A stretch of 64,000 nt of DNA, from the NCBI GenBank assembly GCA_037974665.1, contig CM075771.1, forward strand, positions 4,774,881 to 4,838,880. The letters run 5' to 3'. How positions within the stretch are numbered: position 1 is the stretch's first letter; every line of letters starts with the position of its first letter. Source of the DNA: Ehretia macrophylla. Taxonomy: Eukaryota; Streptophyta; Magnoliopsida; Boraginales; Ehretiaceae. The notes beneath the pieces are model-generated. The model ran no database searches. It was not told the origin of the DNA and worked only from the letters and a program-made list of their open reading frames with translations. A program made the position numbers and the translations under genes. Below, piece by piece: positions 9,986 to 21,034 of the stretch.

Positions 9986-12624
9986 TGTAACACCCCGATC
10001 CCTCTCGAGACCGGGAGTTCTATCAATCGATCTAATCACAACCCAAACCAAACCCGGGCATAATTTTCAGGGAAAACAGACGGAGTCTCCCCTGTTTCTA
10101 GGCGAAATGTAAAACCTGCGATAGCATATAAGTGGACCAATACCATGTCCAAACATTCAAAACCACCTCAAAGCCATCCGAGCCTCGGTTCTCAACAATT
10201 TAAACTCAGCAAGTATACATACATTTCCAATTTAAAGGCTAACCTATCTCTTTTCATTTTTGACAAGTACATTCGAACTAGACAGTTAAACCATACTAAG
10301 CTACTGCATAAAATAAACTATCATGCCATTCTAACTCTTTTCCTTTGGACATTACAGACATGCATTGAAGTTAAGCTATGCTAACTGATTATATAAACTA
10401 GCTTATCAATTCACCTCAGCTACTTAGCTAAATTTAAATTACATTTCTTTTGACAATAAATACAAACAACATATGAACATACATCTTTACAAACTTCGAC
10501 ACTCAAGCCACATAGGCACGCAAGACAACTCTTCAGGCAACGAACTTTCACGAAATCACGAACTTTCCAGCTAACATGACATTTCCTGAAATGTGGTGGT
10601 GAGGAGTGAGTATACACAACATGTATACTCAGTGAGGGCGAGACAGATATCGAATTGGAGAGAAAGAAAGTCATGCAATGCAAATAAGACAGTTAAGCAA
10701 TATAACTAATAAATAAGCAATCAAGACAAACAATCAATACAATAAGCAATTACTGAAAGCATTAACACAACCATTCAAAGCTATACCACACTCTGAAGGC
10801 TATGGTTCACTCATACGAGCAATGTACCATTTCACGAGTGATACATCAATCTCGAGCTTCATGTTGACAACGATGACAATAAGCGCGCAACCACCTTATA
10901 ACACCAGTTTGGAATACCCCGGAAGTATCCATCAATCTACGACCCAAATCTCCCTGGGAGGCAACCCAAGCGAGAAGAGGGAATAGCTACGGAGCTAGAG
11001 CAACCAACACTAGCAACCCGAGGCTACCCAGAGAGGCCTATCACTCACGCGCTGACACTATGCAATGCAAGACTCGATACAAGGCGATAAACGAGCGATA
11101 GCACAACAATACAGAATAGAGGAGATAAACGAGATATCAAGCATTATCAACAATTGTTAAACATTTCAATCAATAATCAACTCTAACAAGCGTAATAAGC
11201 ATTAACAAGCATTTACAATCAAACAAGTAACAAGAACAACACCAACTAACATTATCAAGCAATAACAAGTATTCTATAGGCATTATAAGCATTCTATAGG
11301 CACCATAAGCATTCTATAAGCAATATAAGCATTCTATAAGCAATATTCTATGAAAACACACAAAATCATGAAAATGACCCCAACTTACCAAACTCTACTA
11401 CTTTCAAACGAGCCACGAGTTTTGTAAACCGACTTCACCAATCCTCCTAGGTCACTATAAGGCACGTCTAAAGACCCCGAAACCCTACTTAACCCTAGAA
11501 TTCACGCAAAGTCCCGATTTTCCCCTTTGCTCGTTTGAACTACAACTATACTAACGAAACACCCAACCAACGCCATAATCACACCAAAAGTGCTTCCATG
11601 GCCTCCCGAAACAATGCCATCGTGCAAAACGAGAAAACGCTAAACTCGACCTAAACGACCCCGACTTTCACCAAGGCATTTTTCTCATTTTTTCCATTAC
11701 GCAACCTAAACAAATCATGCATTTAGGCATTCTAGCATACCTAACACCTTTTCACATCAACAGACAGCATAACAACGCAACTTTATCGTTTCAAGGGTTT
11801 ACTATTCATAAAATACTATTCAACTAACAATTTATATTTCAATTTCAATATTCAACCGCAGAAAATGTTAAAAAGCTATAAATACGTGTTCTACGATTGC
11901 TAGGGAACATACTTTAAGCAATGAAACAGACAAAATAACAACCTACGATTAAATCACAAAAATTAAAGTTTATGTTCAACATTTTCAAATGCGCAAATAA
12001 TGATGAAACCCTCACCTTAGACGCTCCTAGACGCTAGGGAAACCTCGTAGGATGCCTCGAAAACCACCCCATGCAAGGTCACGCGAAGATTTGATGATTT
12101 GTTTTGAAATTTTTTTCTTTCTTTTTCTCTTTCTTTTCCTCATGGCTTCAAGCCTTTCTTCTTTGTTTTTTCGTTTGCATTCTGCTTATTTAGGAAAAAA
12201 AAATGACAAGAAGTCAAAGGTCAAAGATTCGGTCAACCCGCTAAACCAAAACAGCTATGCGCAACCTTACGAAAACGGCCATAACTTCTTCTAGAAAACT
12301 CCAATTCACGAACGGTTTGAAGCCTCAGAAACTAGACTCATAGAGCTTTCCAACCATATATAATTTGCTACCTAAATCTTCCCCAATTGGTTCAAATTTA
12401 ATTCCAAAGTTGACCCAAAATTTGACTAACTTAACATTGCATTTTTTTATTTCTAATCCCAAGTTTGCCTTTTATTAAACATTTCAAAAATTCCAACCTT
12501 GTCCTAGTTGGTCAATGTAGATGAAAAGTCAACTAGTTTGGTCAAAGAAGGTGAAAGGTCAATAAAATGCAATTTAAATGAACTTTAAATGCTATTGAAT
12601 ACCTGCCAGGTTCGGGGTATCACA
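9986..12624 (-). repeat. LARD-like 3' LTR (2639 bp)
   Basis: On the plus strand it starts TGTAACACCCC and ends CGGGGTATCACA. By eye it matches the LTR at 14320-16956 with only scattered substitutions and small indels. No gene is visible. It contains a short tandem repeat at about 11270-11352. Confidence 0.92.
11270..11352. repeat. Short tandem repeat, about 20-bp unit
   Basis: About four imperfect copies built on cattctata followed by agcaatata or ggcattata. The same array is present in the other LTR at about 15600-15683. Confidence 0.8.
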
Positions 12625-12641
12625 TCCTTCCCCCCTTAAAA
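12625..12641 (-). other. Polypurine tract of LARD-like element
   Basis: Read on the minus strand, TTTTAAGGGGGGAAGGA lies directly against the 3' LTR. This is the expected plus-strand priming site and fixes the orientation. Confidence 0.85.
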
Positions 12642-14305
12642 CAATTGCGTCCTCGCAATTCTTCTTCCAATAGAACTCAGCATCATCTGAAATCCAATTC
12701 TGACTAATCTTCATCGGTTGAAGAATCCCGTTGACACGAATAACGAAGAAGAATAAAATTCCAACCATAAGCGCCGTGATAATACCAATAATGACCTAAG
12801 CAAAGATACTGTAGATAAAATCACATCACATATTAATGATAAGAAGAATACCCCACGCATGAATCTCCAATAGAAATCTAACTATTACTGCCTGAGAATT
12901 CCCAAACAAGAAGCCAAATAAAGGCTCAAACAAAGGTTCCATCCAGAGGTCCAAATAAGTACCCCACTGGTCATGAATTTCATAGAACAATTCCCTGATA
13001 AGAGTGCTGAAGAAAATACTAAGAAACCCAATCAAATATACTTCAAAAGTTCCAAAGAAGCCTTCCAAATAATAATCCCATAGGACAACCCATTAGATTC
13101 CGAGTATCGCTATCAAATGCTGAGAAGAATGTCTAAGGAAATACTAGAGAAAATATAATGCACCCAATAAGACAACCAAGTTGAATAACAAACACAGTTT
13201 CCCACCAAAACCAAACTCTGAGGCCTCTGCACTATTTGCCAAGTGAGAACTTCATACAATCTTGCCAATAAGGAAAATACTAGTAGAACGCCCAATAAAA
13301 ATTTCAAAGAATACCATAAGTAGTATTATACAATAAGTCTGATAGGAACTCCAAATACCAAACCTACTGAGGAACACTGAAGAAGATATCCGAAACAATG
13401 CTCCAATAAGAAAGTAGCCAAGTTTGCCTAATAAGTAAATATTAAATAATTGGCCACTGAGAATTTCAGAAAAATACCATTGAAGAATTTCCAATTAGGG
13501 ATGCCAGTTTCACACCAATAAAAACCGAGACACATATACCCTAGATAATACTATGCAGTAAGGCCGATTGAAATCCCAATAGCCAAATCCACCGAGAAAT
13601 GCCAACAGAAGTCTCCAAAGAATACCTATTAAGAAAACCAAAGAATGCTCCAAAGAACAACCAAATAAAACCCCAAGAGAAAGCTGCTCTTTCACAACTG
13701 TTAGGCACAGAGGAGGACCATAGAGATTCGCCAATAACCGAGCTCCAAAAGCAAACACCAATTCCCAAATAAAGGCTAGTCAAATACCATTCATTTCTTG
13801 CCAATCCTTTCACCTTGAGAAGCCAGCTGTGAACCACTTTCTTCAGGGGAGGAAGAGGACTTACTTACCATTTCCATAAGACATGTATGAATGCCAATAT
13901 ATCACAGTTATACACATGCCTTAAACTATTATGCAAGCAAGTTTACAAAACAATTTATTCAACAAAGTCACTCAGTCACGACAATCAAGTCAAGCACAAC
14001 ATAATTAATTCAAATCACGGCATAGCTAATTCAAGACATTCCAATACACACATTACAAGCAATACTTCAAGCAAATAATAATCCACGAGGTCGATTCAAT
14101 TCACGATGCCAATTCGATAGGTCAATTCAATGCACAACTGGACACTTCACCTTACTTAGCACACAATTAACACATAACACATAACTATATCACATAGGAG
14201 CACACATTCAGATCAAGACACACAATCTCACATACAAGCATGCACACATTCAAGGGTCACTACCCACCAGACCAAGGACCCTGTCCTGGCTTATGAGCTA
14301 GACAA
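12642..14305 (-). other. Internal region of LARD-like element, no recognisable gene
   Basis: About 1.66 kb with no retroelement protein homology. The plus strand repeatedly shows the loose motif ccaataag or ccaaataa at irregular short spacing (for example 12952, 13159, 13264, 13288, 13409, 13734), often near gaatacc or ggaactcc, as in a decayed minisatellite. Minus-strand frames of 64-98 codons here (about 12826-13837) are hydrophobic because of this biased composition. They overlap in different frames, so I do not treat them as genes. Confidence 0.7.
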
Positions 14306-14317
14306 GCTCTGATACCA
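14306..14317 (-). other. Primer-binding site of LARD-like element
   Basis: GCTCTGATACCA on the plus strand is the reverse complement of TGGTATCAGAGC, so initiator tRNA-Met would prime. It lies 2 bp from the LTR at 14320. This is the same primer class as the gypsy host element. Confidence 0.9.
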
Positions 14318-14319
14318 CC

Positions 14320-16956
14320 TGTAACACCCCGATCCCTCTCGAGACCGGGAGTTCTATCAATCGATCTAATCACAACCCAAACCAAACCCGGGCATAATTT
14401 TCAGGGAAAACGGACAGAGTCTCCCCTGTTTCTAGGCGAAATGTAAAACATGCGATAGCATATAAGTGGACCAATACCATGTCCAAACATTCAAAATCAC
14501 CTCAAGGCTATCCGAGCCTCGGTTCTCAACAATTTAAACTCAGCAAGTATACATACATTTCCAATTTAAAAGCTAACCTATCTCTTTTCATTTTTGACAA
14601 GTACATTCGAACTAGACGGTTAAACCATACTAAGCTACTGCATAAAATAAACTATCATGCCATTCTAACTCTTTTCCTTTGGACATTATAGACATGCATT
14701 GAAGTTAAGCTATGCTAACTGATTACAGAAACTAGCTTATCAATTCACCTCAGCTACTTAGCTAAATTTAAATTACATTTCTTTTGACAATAAATACAAA
14801 CAACATATTTACATCTTTACAAACTTCGACACTCAAGCAACATAGGCACGCAAGACAACTCTTCAGGCAACGAACTTTCACGAAATCACGAACTTTCCAG
14901 CTAACATGACATTTCCTGAAATGTGGTGGTGAGGAGTGAGTATACACAACATGTATAATCAGTGAGGGCGAGACAAATATCTAATTGGAGAGAAAGAAAG
15001 TCATGCAATGCAAATAAGACAGTTAAGCAATATAACTGATAAATAAGCAATCAAGACAAACAATCAATACAATAAGCAATTACTAAAAGCATTGACACAA
15101 CCATTCAAAAGCTATACCACACTCTGAAGGATATGGTTCACTCATACGAGCAATGTACCATTTCACGAGTGATACATCAATCTCGAGCTTCATGTTGACA
15201 ACGATGACAATAAGCGCGCAACCACCTTATAACACCAGTTTGGAATACCCCGGAAGTATCCATCAATCTACGACCCAAATCTCCCTGGGAGGCAACCCAA
15301 GCGAGAAGAGGGAATAGCTACGGAGCTAGAGCAACCAACACTGGCAACCCGAGGCTACCCAGAGAGGCCCATCACTCACGCGCTGACACTATGCAATGCA
15401 AGACTCGATACAAGGCAATAAACGAGCGATAGCACAACAATACAGAATAGAGGAGATAAACGAGATATCAAGCATTATCAACAATTGTTAAACATTTCAA
15501 TCAATAATCAACTCTAACAAGCGTAATAAGCATTAACAAGCATTTACAATCAAACAAGTAACAAGAACAACACCAACTAACATTATCAAGCAATAACAAG
15601 TATTCTATAGGCATTATAAGCATTCTATAGGCACCATAAGCATTCTATAAGCAATACAAGCATTCTATAAGCAATATTCTATGAAAACACACAAAATCAT
15701 GAAAATGACCCCAACTTACCAAACTCTACTACTTTCAAACGAGCCACGAGTTTTGGAAACCGACTTCACCAATCCTCCTAGGTCACTATAAGGCACGTCT
15801 AAAGACCCCGAAACCCTACTTAACCCTAGAATTCACGCAAAGTCCCGATTTTCCCCTTTGCTCGTTTGAACTACAACTATACTAACGAAACACCCAACCA
15901 ACGCCATAATCACACCAAAAGTGCTTCCATGGCCTCCCGAAACAATGCCATCATGCAAAACGAGAAAACGCTAAACTCGACCTAAACAACCCCGACTTTC
16001 ACCAAGGCATTTTTCTCATTTTTTCCATTACGCAACCTAAACAAATCATGCATTTAGGCATTCTAGCATACCTAGCACCTTTTCACATCAACAGACAGCA
16101 TAACAACGCAACTTTATCATTTCAAGGGTTTACTATTCATAAAATACTATTCAACTAACAATTTATATTTCAATTTCAATATTCAACCGCAGAAAATGTT
16201 AAAAAGCTATAAATACGTGTTCTACGATTGCTAGGGAACATACTTTAAGCAATGAAACGGACAAAATAACAACCTGCGGTTAAATCACAAAAATTAAAGT
16301 TTATGTTCAACATTTTCAAATGCGCAAATAATGATGAAACCCTCACCTTAGACGCTCCTAGACGCTAGGGAAACCTCGTAGGATGCCTCGAAAACCACCC
16401 CTTGCAAGGTCACGCGAAGATTTGATGATTTGTTTTGAAATTTTTTTCTTTCTTTTTCTCTTTCTTTTCCTCATGGCTTCAAGCCTTTCTTCTCTGTTTT
16501 TTCGTTTGCATTCTGCTTATTTAGGAAAAAAAAAATGACAAGAAGTCAAAGGTCAAAGATTCGGTCAACCCGCTAAACCAAAACAGTTATGCGCGACCTT
16601 ACGAAAACGGCCATAACTTCTTCTAGAAAACTCCAATTCACGAACGGTTTGAAGCCTCAGAAACTAGACTCATAGATCTTTCCAACCATATATAATTTGC
16701 TACCTAACTCTTCCCCAATTGGTTCAGATTTAATTCCAAAGTTGACCCAAAATTTGACTAACTTAACATTGCATTTTTTTATTTCTAATCCCAAGTTTTC
16801 CTTTTATTAAACATTTCAAAAATTCCAACCTTGTCCTAGTTGGTCAATGTAGATGAAAAGTCAACTAGTTTGGTCAAAGAAGGTGAAAGGTCAATAAAAT
16901 GCAATTTAAATGAACTTTAAATGCTATTGAATATATGCCAGGTTCGGGGTATCACA
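14320..16956 (-). repeat. LARD-like 5' LTR (2637 bp)
   Basis: Direct repeat of 9986-12624. Near the primer-binding site it begins TGTAACACCCC on the plus strand and it ends ATCACA against the CTTGA duplication. It contains the second copy of the short tandem repeat at about 15600-15683. No gene is seen. Confidence 0.92.
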
Positions 16957-16961
16957 CTTGA
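16957..16961. repeat. Target-site duplication CTTGA, right
   Basis: Second copy of the 5-bp duplication. The gag frame of gypsy copy A resumes directly after it. Confidence 0.92.
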
Positions 16962-17600
16962 CCCAGGGTAATATGACGGTGGCCCAGTACGAGGCTCGTT
17001 TTGACCGACTGTCCCGTTATGCTCAATATATGGTTTGTACTCCGGAGGCAAAATTGTGGAAATTTACTATTGGATTGAGGCTAGAAATTCTGGACCAGTT
17101 AGCTTCTCATGACTTCGCTACTTACTCTGCCCTCTTTGCTGCTGCCTCTCGAGTTGAGAAGAGGAAACTAGATGGAGCCGGTTCGAGTCAGCCCAACAAG
17201 AAACCATACTAGCCTCCAAGTCAGCAGAGGAAATTTCAGAGTCAGAGTCGCAGTCAGGGCCAGAGCCAGAACAGACCAGGGAATAACCGTGGCCCGACGA
17301 AAGCGTCATAAGCCTCTTCTGCCCGCGGATCCACAGGTAGTTCACCTGCTACTCAGTCCGTCAGCTGTTCATATTGTGACAGGAAGGGGCATACCGAGGC
17401 CCAGTGTTGGAGGAAGTTGGGATGATGTATGAGGTGCGGCAGTGATCAGCATCAGATCAAGGATTGCCCTAAACGTCAGGCAGGGCATAATCAGGGTAAA
17501 CCAGCCGGTAGAGGCAAGACTCCAGTTCCTAGGGTCCAGGCTTGAGCCTATGCTATCGAGTGCGAGGAGATTCCAGATGAGACCACTTTTGTTGAAGGTA
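16962..17600 (+). pseudogene. gag: gag, 3' part with two zinc knuckles, gypsy copy A
   Basis: Continues Gag in the original frame. It ends with two CX2CX4HX4C zinc knuckles (17366-17407 and 17426-17467), which bind element RNA. In-frame stops break it: TAG at about 17210, TAA at about 17310, TGA at about 17423 and TGA at about 17543. Copy B has sense codons at all four places, and three of the four differences are C-to-T changes (CAG to TAG, CGA to TGA twice). It is non-functional. Confidence 0.88.
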
Positions 17601-18139
17601 CATTCTTCATACTGAATCAACCTGTTAAGGTGTTAATTGATCCGGGTGCTACTCATTCATTTATTACTCCCTTATGTGTGGAGCGTGTGAAATTGAAAGT
17701 TGTATGTTTGCCATATGAAGTAGAAGTTGGTACTCCAATGGGTTCTAAACTTGTAACTAGTTCAGCTTGTAAAGCATGTCAAATCCAAATTAAGGATAGG
17801 GAATTCTCAACCAATCTTATTGTATTACCTTTTCGAGACTATGAGGTCATTTTAGGGATGGACTGGCTGGCAAAACATCATCTCCAACTGGATTGCCGGG
17901 CAAAGATTATAACGTTCCGGGTACCTGATCAACCGATACTGGAAATTTTGGGTCGAAGAGATTTCACCAGGAGTTCCAACATTTCATCTACAAAAGCAGT
18001 GAAGTCCTTGAGGAAAGGGTGCAGCGGAGACTTGGCTTACCTTATCAACAAGCCGTCCGAGAAAGCTAAATTGGAGGAGATGCCTGTGATCAAAGACTAT
18101 GTAGATGTGTTCCATAAGAATTACCCTGTTTACCCCCGA
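17601..18139 (+). pseudogene. pro: Aspartic protease, gypsy copy A
   Basis: Retropepsin-like domain. The active-site strand reads VLIDPGATHSFI, with the catalytic Asp codon at 17639-17641. The position usually Ser or Thr after the Asp is Pro, as in copy B. Later landmarks are VILGMDWL and LDC. The frame stays open but runs into a 1-base deletion at about 18121-18135, after which the translation leaves the family sequence. The same frameshift is present in copy B. The protease would cleave the Gag-Pol polyprotein. Confidence 0.85.
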
Positions 18140-18963
18140 ATCGGGAGATCGAGTTTGTTAAAGAGTTGCTGCCAGGCGCCCAGCCGATATCTAAAGCTCC
18201 CTATCGTATGGCACCGGCCGAGCTACAAGAATTGAAAGACCAATTGCAAGGATTGCTGAAGAAGGGGTTTGTTCAACCGAGTTCTTCACCGTGGGGTACG
18301 CCAGTTCTTTTCGTAAAGAAGAAAGACGAAACGTTGAGGCTATGCATTGACTACCGAGGATTGAACCAAGTGACTGTCAAGAATAAATACCCACTTCCCC
18401 TGATTGACGAGTTATTTGATCAACTGCAAGGAGCCAAAGTGTATTCGAAACTCGACTTGAGGCAAGGATATTATCAGTTGCGGATCAAGAAGGAAGATGT
18501 GCCTAAAACGGCTTTCAGGACGAGATATGGGCATTATGAATATGTGGTGATTCCTTTTGGACTAATTAATGCCCCTGCAGCTTTTATGGATTTGATGCAT
18601 AGGGTGTTTTAACCCTACTTGGACCTGTTTGTGGTGATCTTCATTGATGATATTTTGGTATACTCGAAATCGGAAGAGGAGCATGAGCAACATCTGCGGT
18701 TGGTACTGCAGAAACTTCGAGAGCACCAATTGTATGCAAAGTTTAGTAAGTGTGAATTTTGGTTGCAACAGATTGCATTTTTGGGGCATATCATATCCCA
18801 AGAGGAAATAGCGGTAGATCCAGCAAAGATCGATGCAGTGATGTCTTGGAAGAAGCCGGAAAATGTTACGGAGGTTCGGATTTTTCTTGGTCTAGCCGGC
18901 TATTATCGGCGGTTTGTGAAGGATTTCTCTAAGATTGCAGGACTGCTTACAAAGCTCACTTAA
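18140..18963 (+). pseudogene. pol: Reverse transcriptase, gypsy copy A
   Basis: Ty3-type RT in a frame displaced from the protease. The landmarks run in order: [37 protein letters not shown], the catalytic FIDDILVYS and LGHIISQ. A TAA at 18610-18612 replaces the CAA of copy B, between the palm landmarks and FIDD. The domain ends at TAA 18961-18963, which copy B shares. Confidence 0.9.
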
Positions 18964-19430
18964 AAGAAAACCAAGTTCGTGTGGGATGATAAGTGTGAGA
19001 GCAGCTTTCAAGAATTGAAGAAAAGATTGACTACCGCACCAGTTCTTGCATTGCCTGAAGGGAGTCAAGGTTTTGTAATCTATAGCGATGCTTCGAAAGA
19101 AGGACTGGGATGTGGATTGGTGCAAAATGGTAGAGTGATTGCATATGCTTCTAGGAAACCAAAGCCATATGAGATGAATTACCCGACACATGATTTGAAG
19201 TTAGCGGCTATTGTGTTTGCACTCAAGAAATGGAGGCATTATCTGTAGGGTAACAAGATTGAAAAATTTAATGATCATAAGAGCTTGAAATACTTGTTCT
19301 CTCAAAAGGAGTTGAATATGAGGTAAAGGCGGTGGATGGAGCTTTTGGATGATTATAACTGCTCAATCAATTATGTGCCCGATAAAGCGAATGTAGTTGC
19401 AGATGCCTTAAGCAGAAAAGCAAGCATGGC
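18964..19430 (+). pseudogene. pol: RNase H, gypsy copy A
   Basis: RNase H domain following RT. The first catalytic Asp is present ([10 protein letters not shown]), unlike in copy B. Further landmarks are [19 protein letters not shown] and VADALSR. Stops at 19246-19248 (TAG, where copy B has TGG) and 19324-19326 (TAA, where copy B has CAA) break it. The enzyme would remove the RNA strand during reverse transcription. Confidence 0.88.
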
Positions 19431-20640
19431 AAAACTGGAAGTCAAGGTGCAGGATTTGTTGGATGAAGCGTTTCTGTGGAAACCACAATTGACTCAGAAG
19501 GGGTTACTTTTTGCCACTACCCAAGTTCAATCGACGTTGTTGTCTGAGTTGCGAGAGGCTCAACAAAAGGACCAACAATTTCAGAAGATTAAAGAAAGCA
19601 ATGCAGATTTCAAGTTTCATGATGATGGTGTTTGGAGGTTTAGGAGCCAGGTTTGTGTTCCCAATGAGCCAAAGCTGAAAAAGAAGATTCTTGAGGAAGC
19701 GCATAATTCAAGATAAACTGTTCACCCCAGCGGAACAAAGATGTATCGGGATTCGAAGCAACACTACTGGTGGAATAACATGAAAAGAGAAATTGCGGAG
19801 TTTGTAGCACGGTGTTTGACTTGCCAGAGAGTCAAAGCAGAACATCAACGACTAGCAGGTTTACTTCAGCCGTTGGAGATTCCTCAATGGAAATGGGAAC
19901 ATATAACTATGGATTTTGTTATGGACTTGCCCAGATCACAAAAGGGTCGTGACGCCGTTTGGGTTATAGTGGATAGATTGACTAAGTCGGCGCACTTCTT
20001 ACCGATGAACAAGGAGGATAGTCCTGAGAAACTGGGAGATATGTATGTGGCAGAGATTGTAAGATTGCACGGGATGCCTGTGAGTATTGTATCGGATATG
20101 GATCCTCGTTTTACTTCCTGATTTTGGAAGAGATTGCAAGAAGCTTTTGGGACGAAATTGAGTTTTAGCACGGCTTATCACCCTTAAACGGATGGTCAAT
20201 CGGAGAGAACTATTCAGATTTTGGAGGATATGCTGAGGGCATGTGTGTTAGACTTCGGGAAAGGCTAGGAGAGATCTATCTCTAGCGGAGTTCACCTACA
20301 ACAATAGTTATCAGGCCACGATCGGGATGGCCCCTTTCGAGGCGCTGTATGGATGTAAGTGTTGATCCCCAATCTATTGGGATGAAGTAGGTGAGACGAA
20401 GACTTTTGACCCGACCCTTTTACCTGAACTGATGAAGACTGTTGATAACATCCACCTCATCCGAAAACGGATGCTTACCGCCCAGAGTAGGCAGAAAAGT
20501 TATGTAGACCAACGGAGACGGAGTCTCGAGTTTGAGGTTGGCGACAAGGTGTTCTTGAAGATATCACCCCGGAAGGGACTGATTAAGCATGGCAAGGGTG
20601 GAAAATTGAGCCCGAGATTTGTAGGACCATTTGAGATAGT
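19431..20640 (+). pseudogene. pol: Integrase, gypsy copy A
   Basis: Integrase with an HHCC zinc-binding end (CLTCQRVK) and the DDE core: Asp in TMDFVMDLP, Asp in the SDMDPRF segment, Glu in SERTIQ. Stops lie at 19714-19716, 20119-20121 (TGA where copy B has CGA), 20185-20187 (TAA where copy B has CAA) and 20266-20268 (TAG where copy B has TGG). A 2-bp deletion near 20272 shifts the frame, and a TGA follows at 20363-20365. It is clearly inactive. Confidence 0.88.
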
Positions 20641-21034
20641 TGAGAAGGTTGGCAAGTTGGCGTATCGCCTAGCACTACCCCAGAACCTCTCCAATGTCCA
20701 CGACATCTTTCATGTTTCGATGCTGCGGAAGTATCATCCTGACCCGTCGCATATCTTGGAGCCAGAGCCATTGCAGCTTCGGGAGAACTTGTCCTACGAG
20801 GAGAAGCCCATTCGGATCCTAGACCAACAGGATCGAAAGTTGCGCAATAGAACTATACCTATGGTGAAAGTGCTGTGGGATCATCATGGAGTCGAAGAAG
20901 CAACGTGGGAAAGGCGAGACCAGATGGAGCAGCAGTATCTAGCATTGTTTCAAGGTAATATTGAATTTCGGGACGAAATTCTTTTAAGGAGGGGAGGATG
21001 TGAGGCCCGACCCCGATTTGCGTGCGAAACCTAG
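20432..21034 (+). pseudogene. pol: Integrase C-terminus and chromodomain, gypsy copy A
   Basis: An open stretch after the 2-bp deletion, with the GPY/F segment (LSPRFVGPFEI) and then a chromodomain-like end (VKVLWDHHGVEEATWE). Chromodomains of this type are thought to steer integration to heterochromatin. The frame crosses the polypurine tract and stops 36 bp inside LTR 2, so the last codons are encoded by the LTR itself. Confidence 0.85.
20986..20998 (+). other. Polypurine tract, copy A
   Basis: AAGGAGGGGAGGA directly abuts the TGTGAGG start of LTR 2. Confidence 0.88.

Larger units (their letters stand above)
9986..16956 (-). mobile_element. Non-autonomous long-LTR element (LARD-like), nested in gag
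   Basis: A 6971-bp insert flanked by CTTGA. Two direct LTRs of about 2.64 kb enclose 1695 bp. The polypurine tract lies at the left and the primer-binding site at the right, so the element reads on the minus strand. No gag, protease, RT or integrase homology is visible, so it must have moved using proteins from another element. LTRs this long around a non-coding core fit the large retrotransposon derivative class. The two LTRs are close to identical, so the insertion is young relative to its host element. Confidence 0.9.

Noticed and set aside
9421..10026. 201-codon minus-strand frame opposite gag (also at 24775-25404)
   Set aside because: Antisense shadow of the gag coding region. No domain, and the gag frame on the other strand has clear family features.
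12826..13837. Hydrophobic minus-strand frames resembling small membrane proteins
   Set aside because: Several short frames overlap in different phases over a degenerate A/T-rich repeat. Hydrophobicity follows from the base composition.
17639..17641. Pro after the protease active-site Asp as a sign of a dead protease
   Set aside because: Both copies have it, and from general knowledge DPGATHSF-like strings are not rare in plant gypsy elements, so I do not treat it as disabling.
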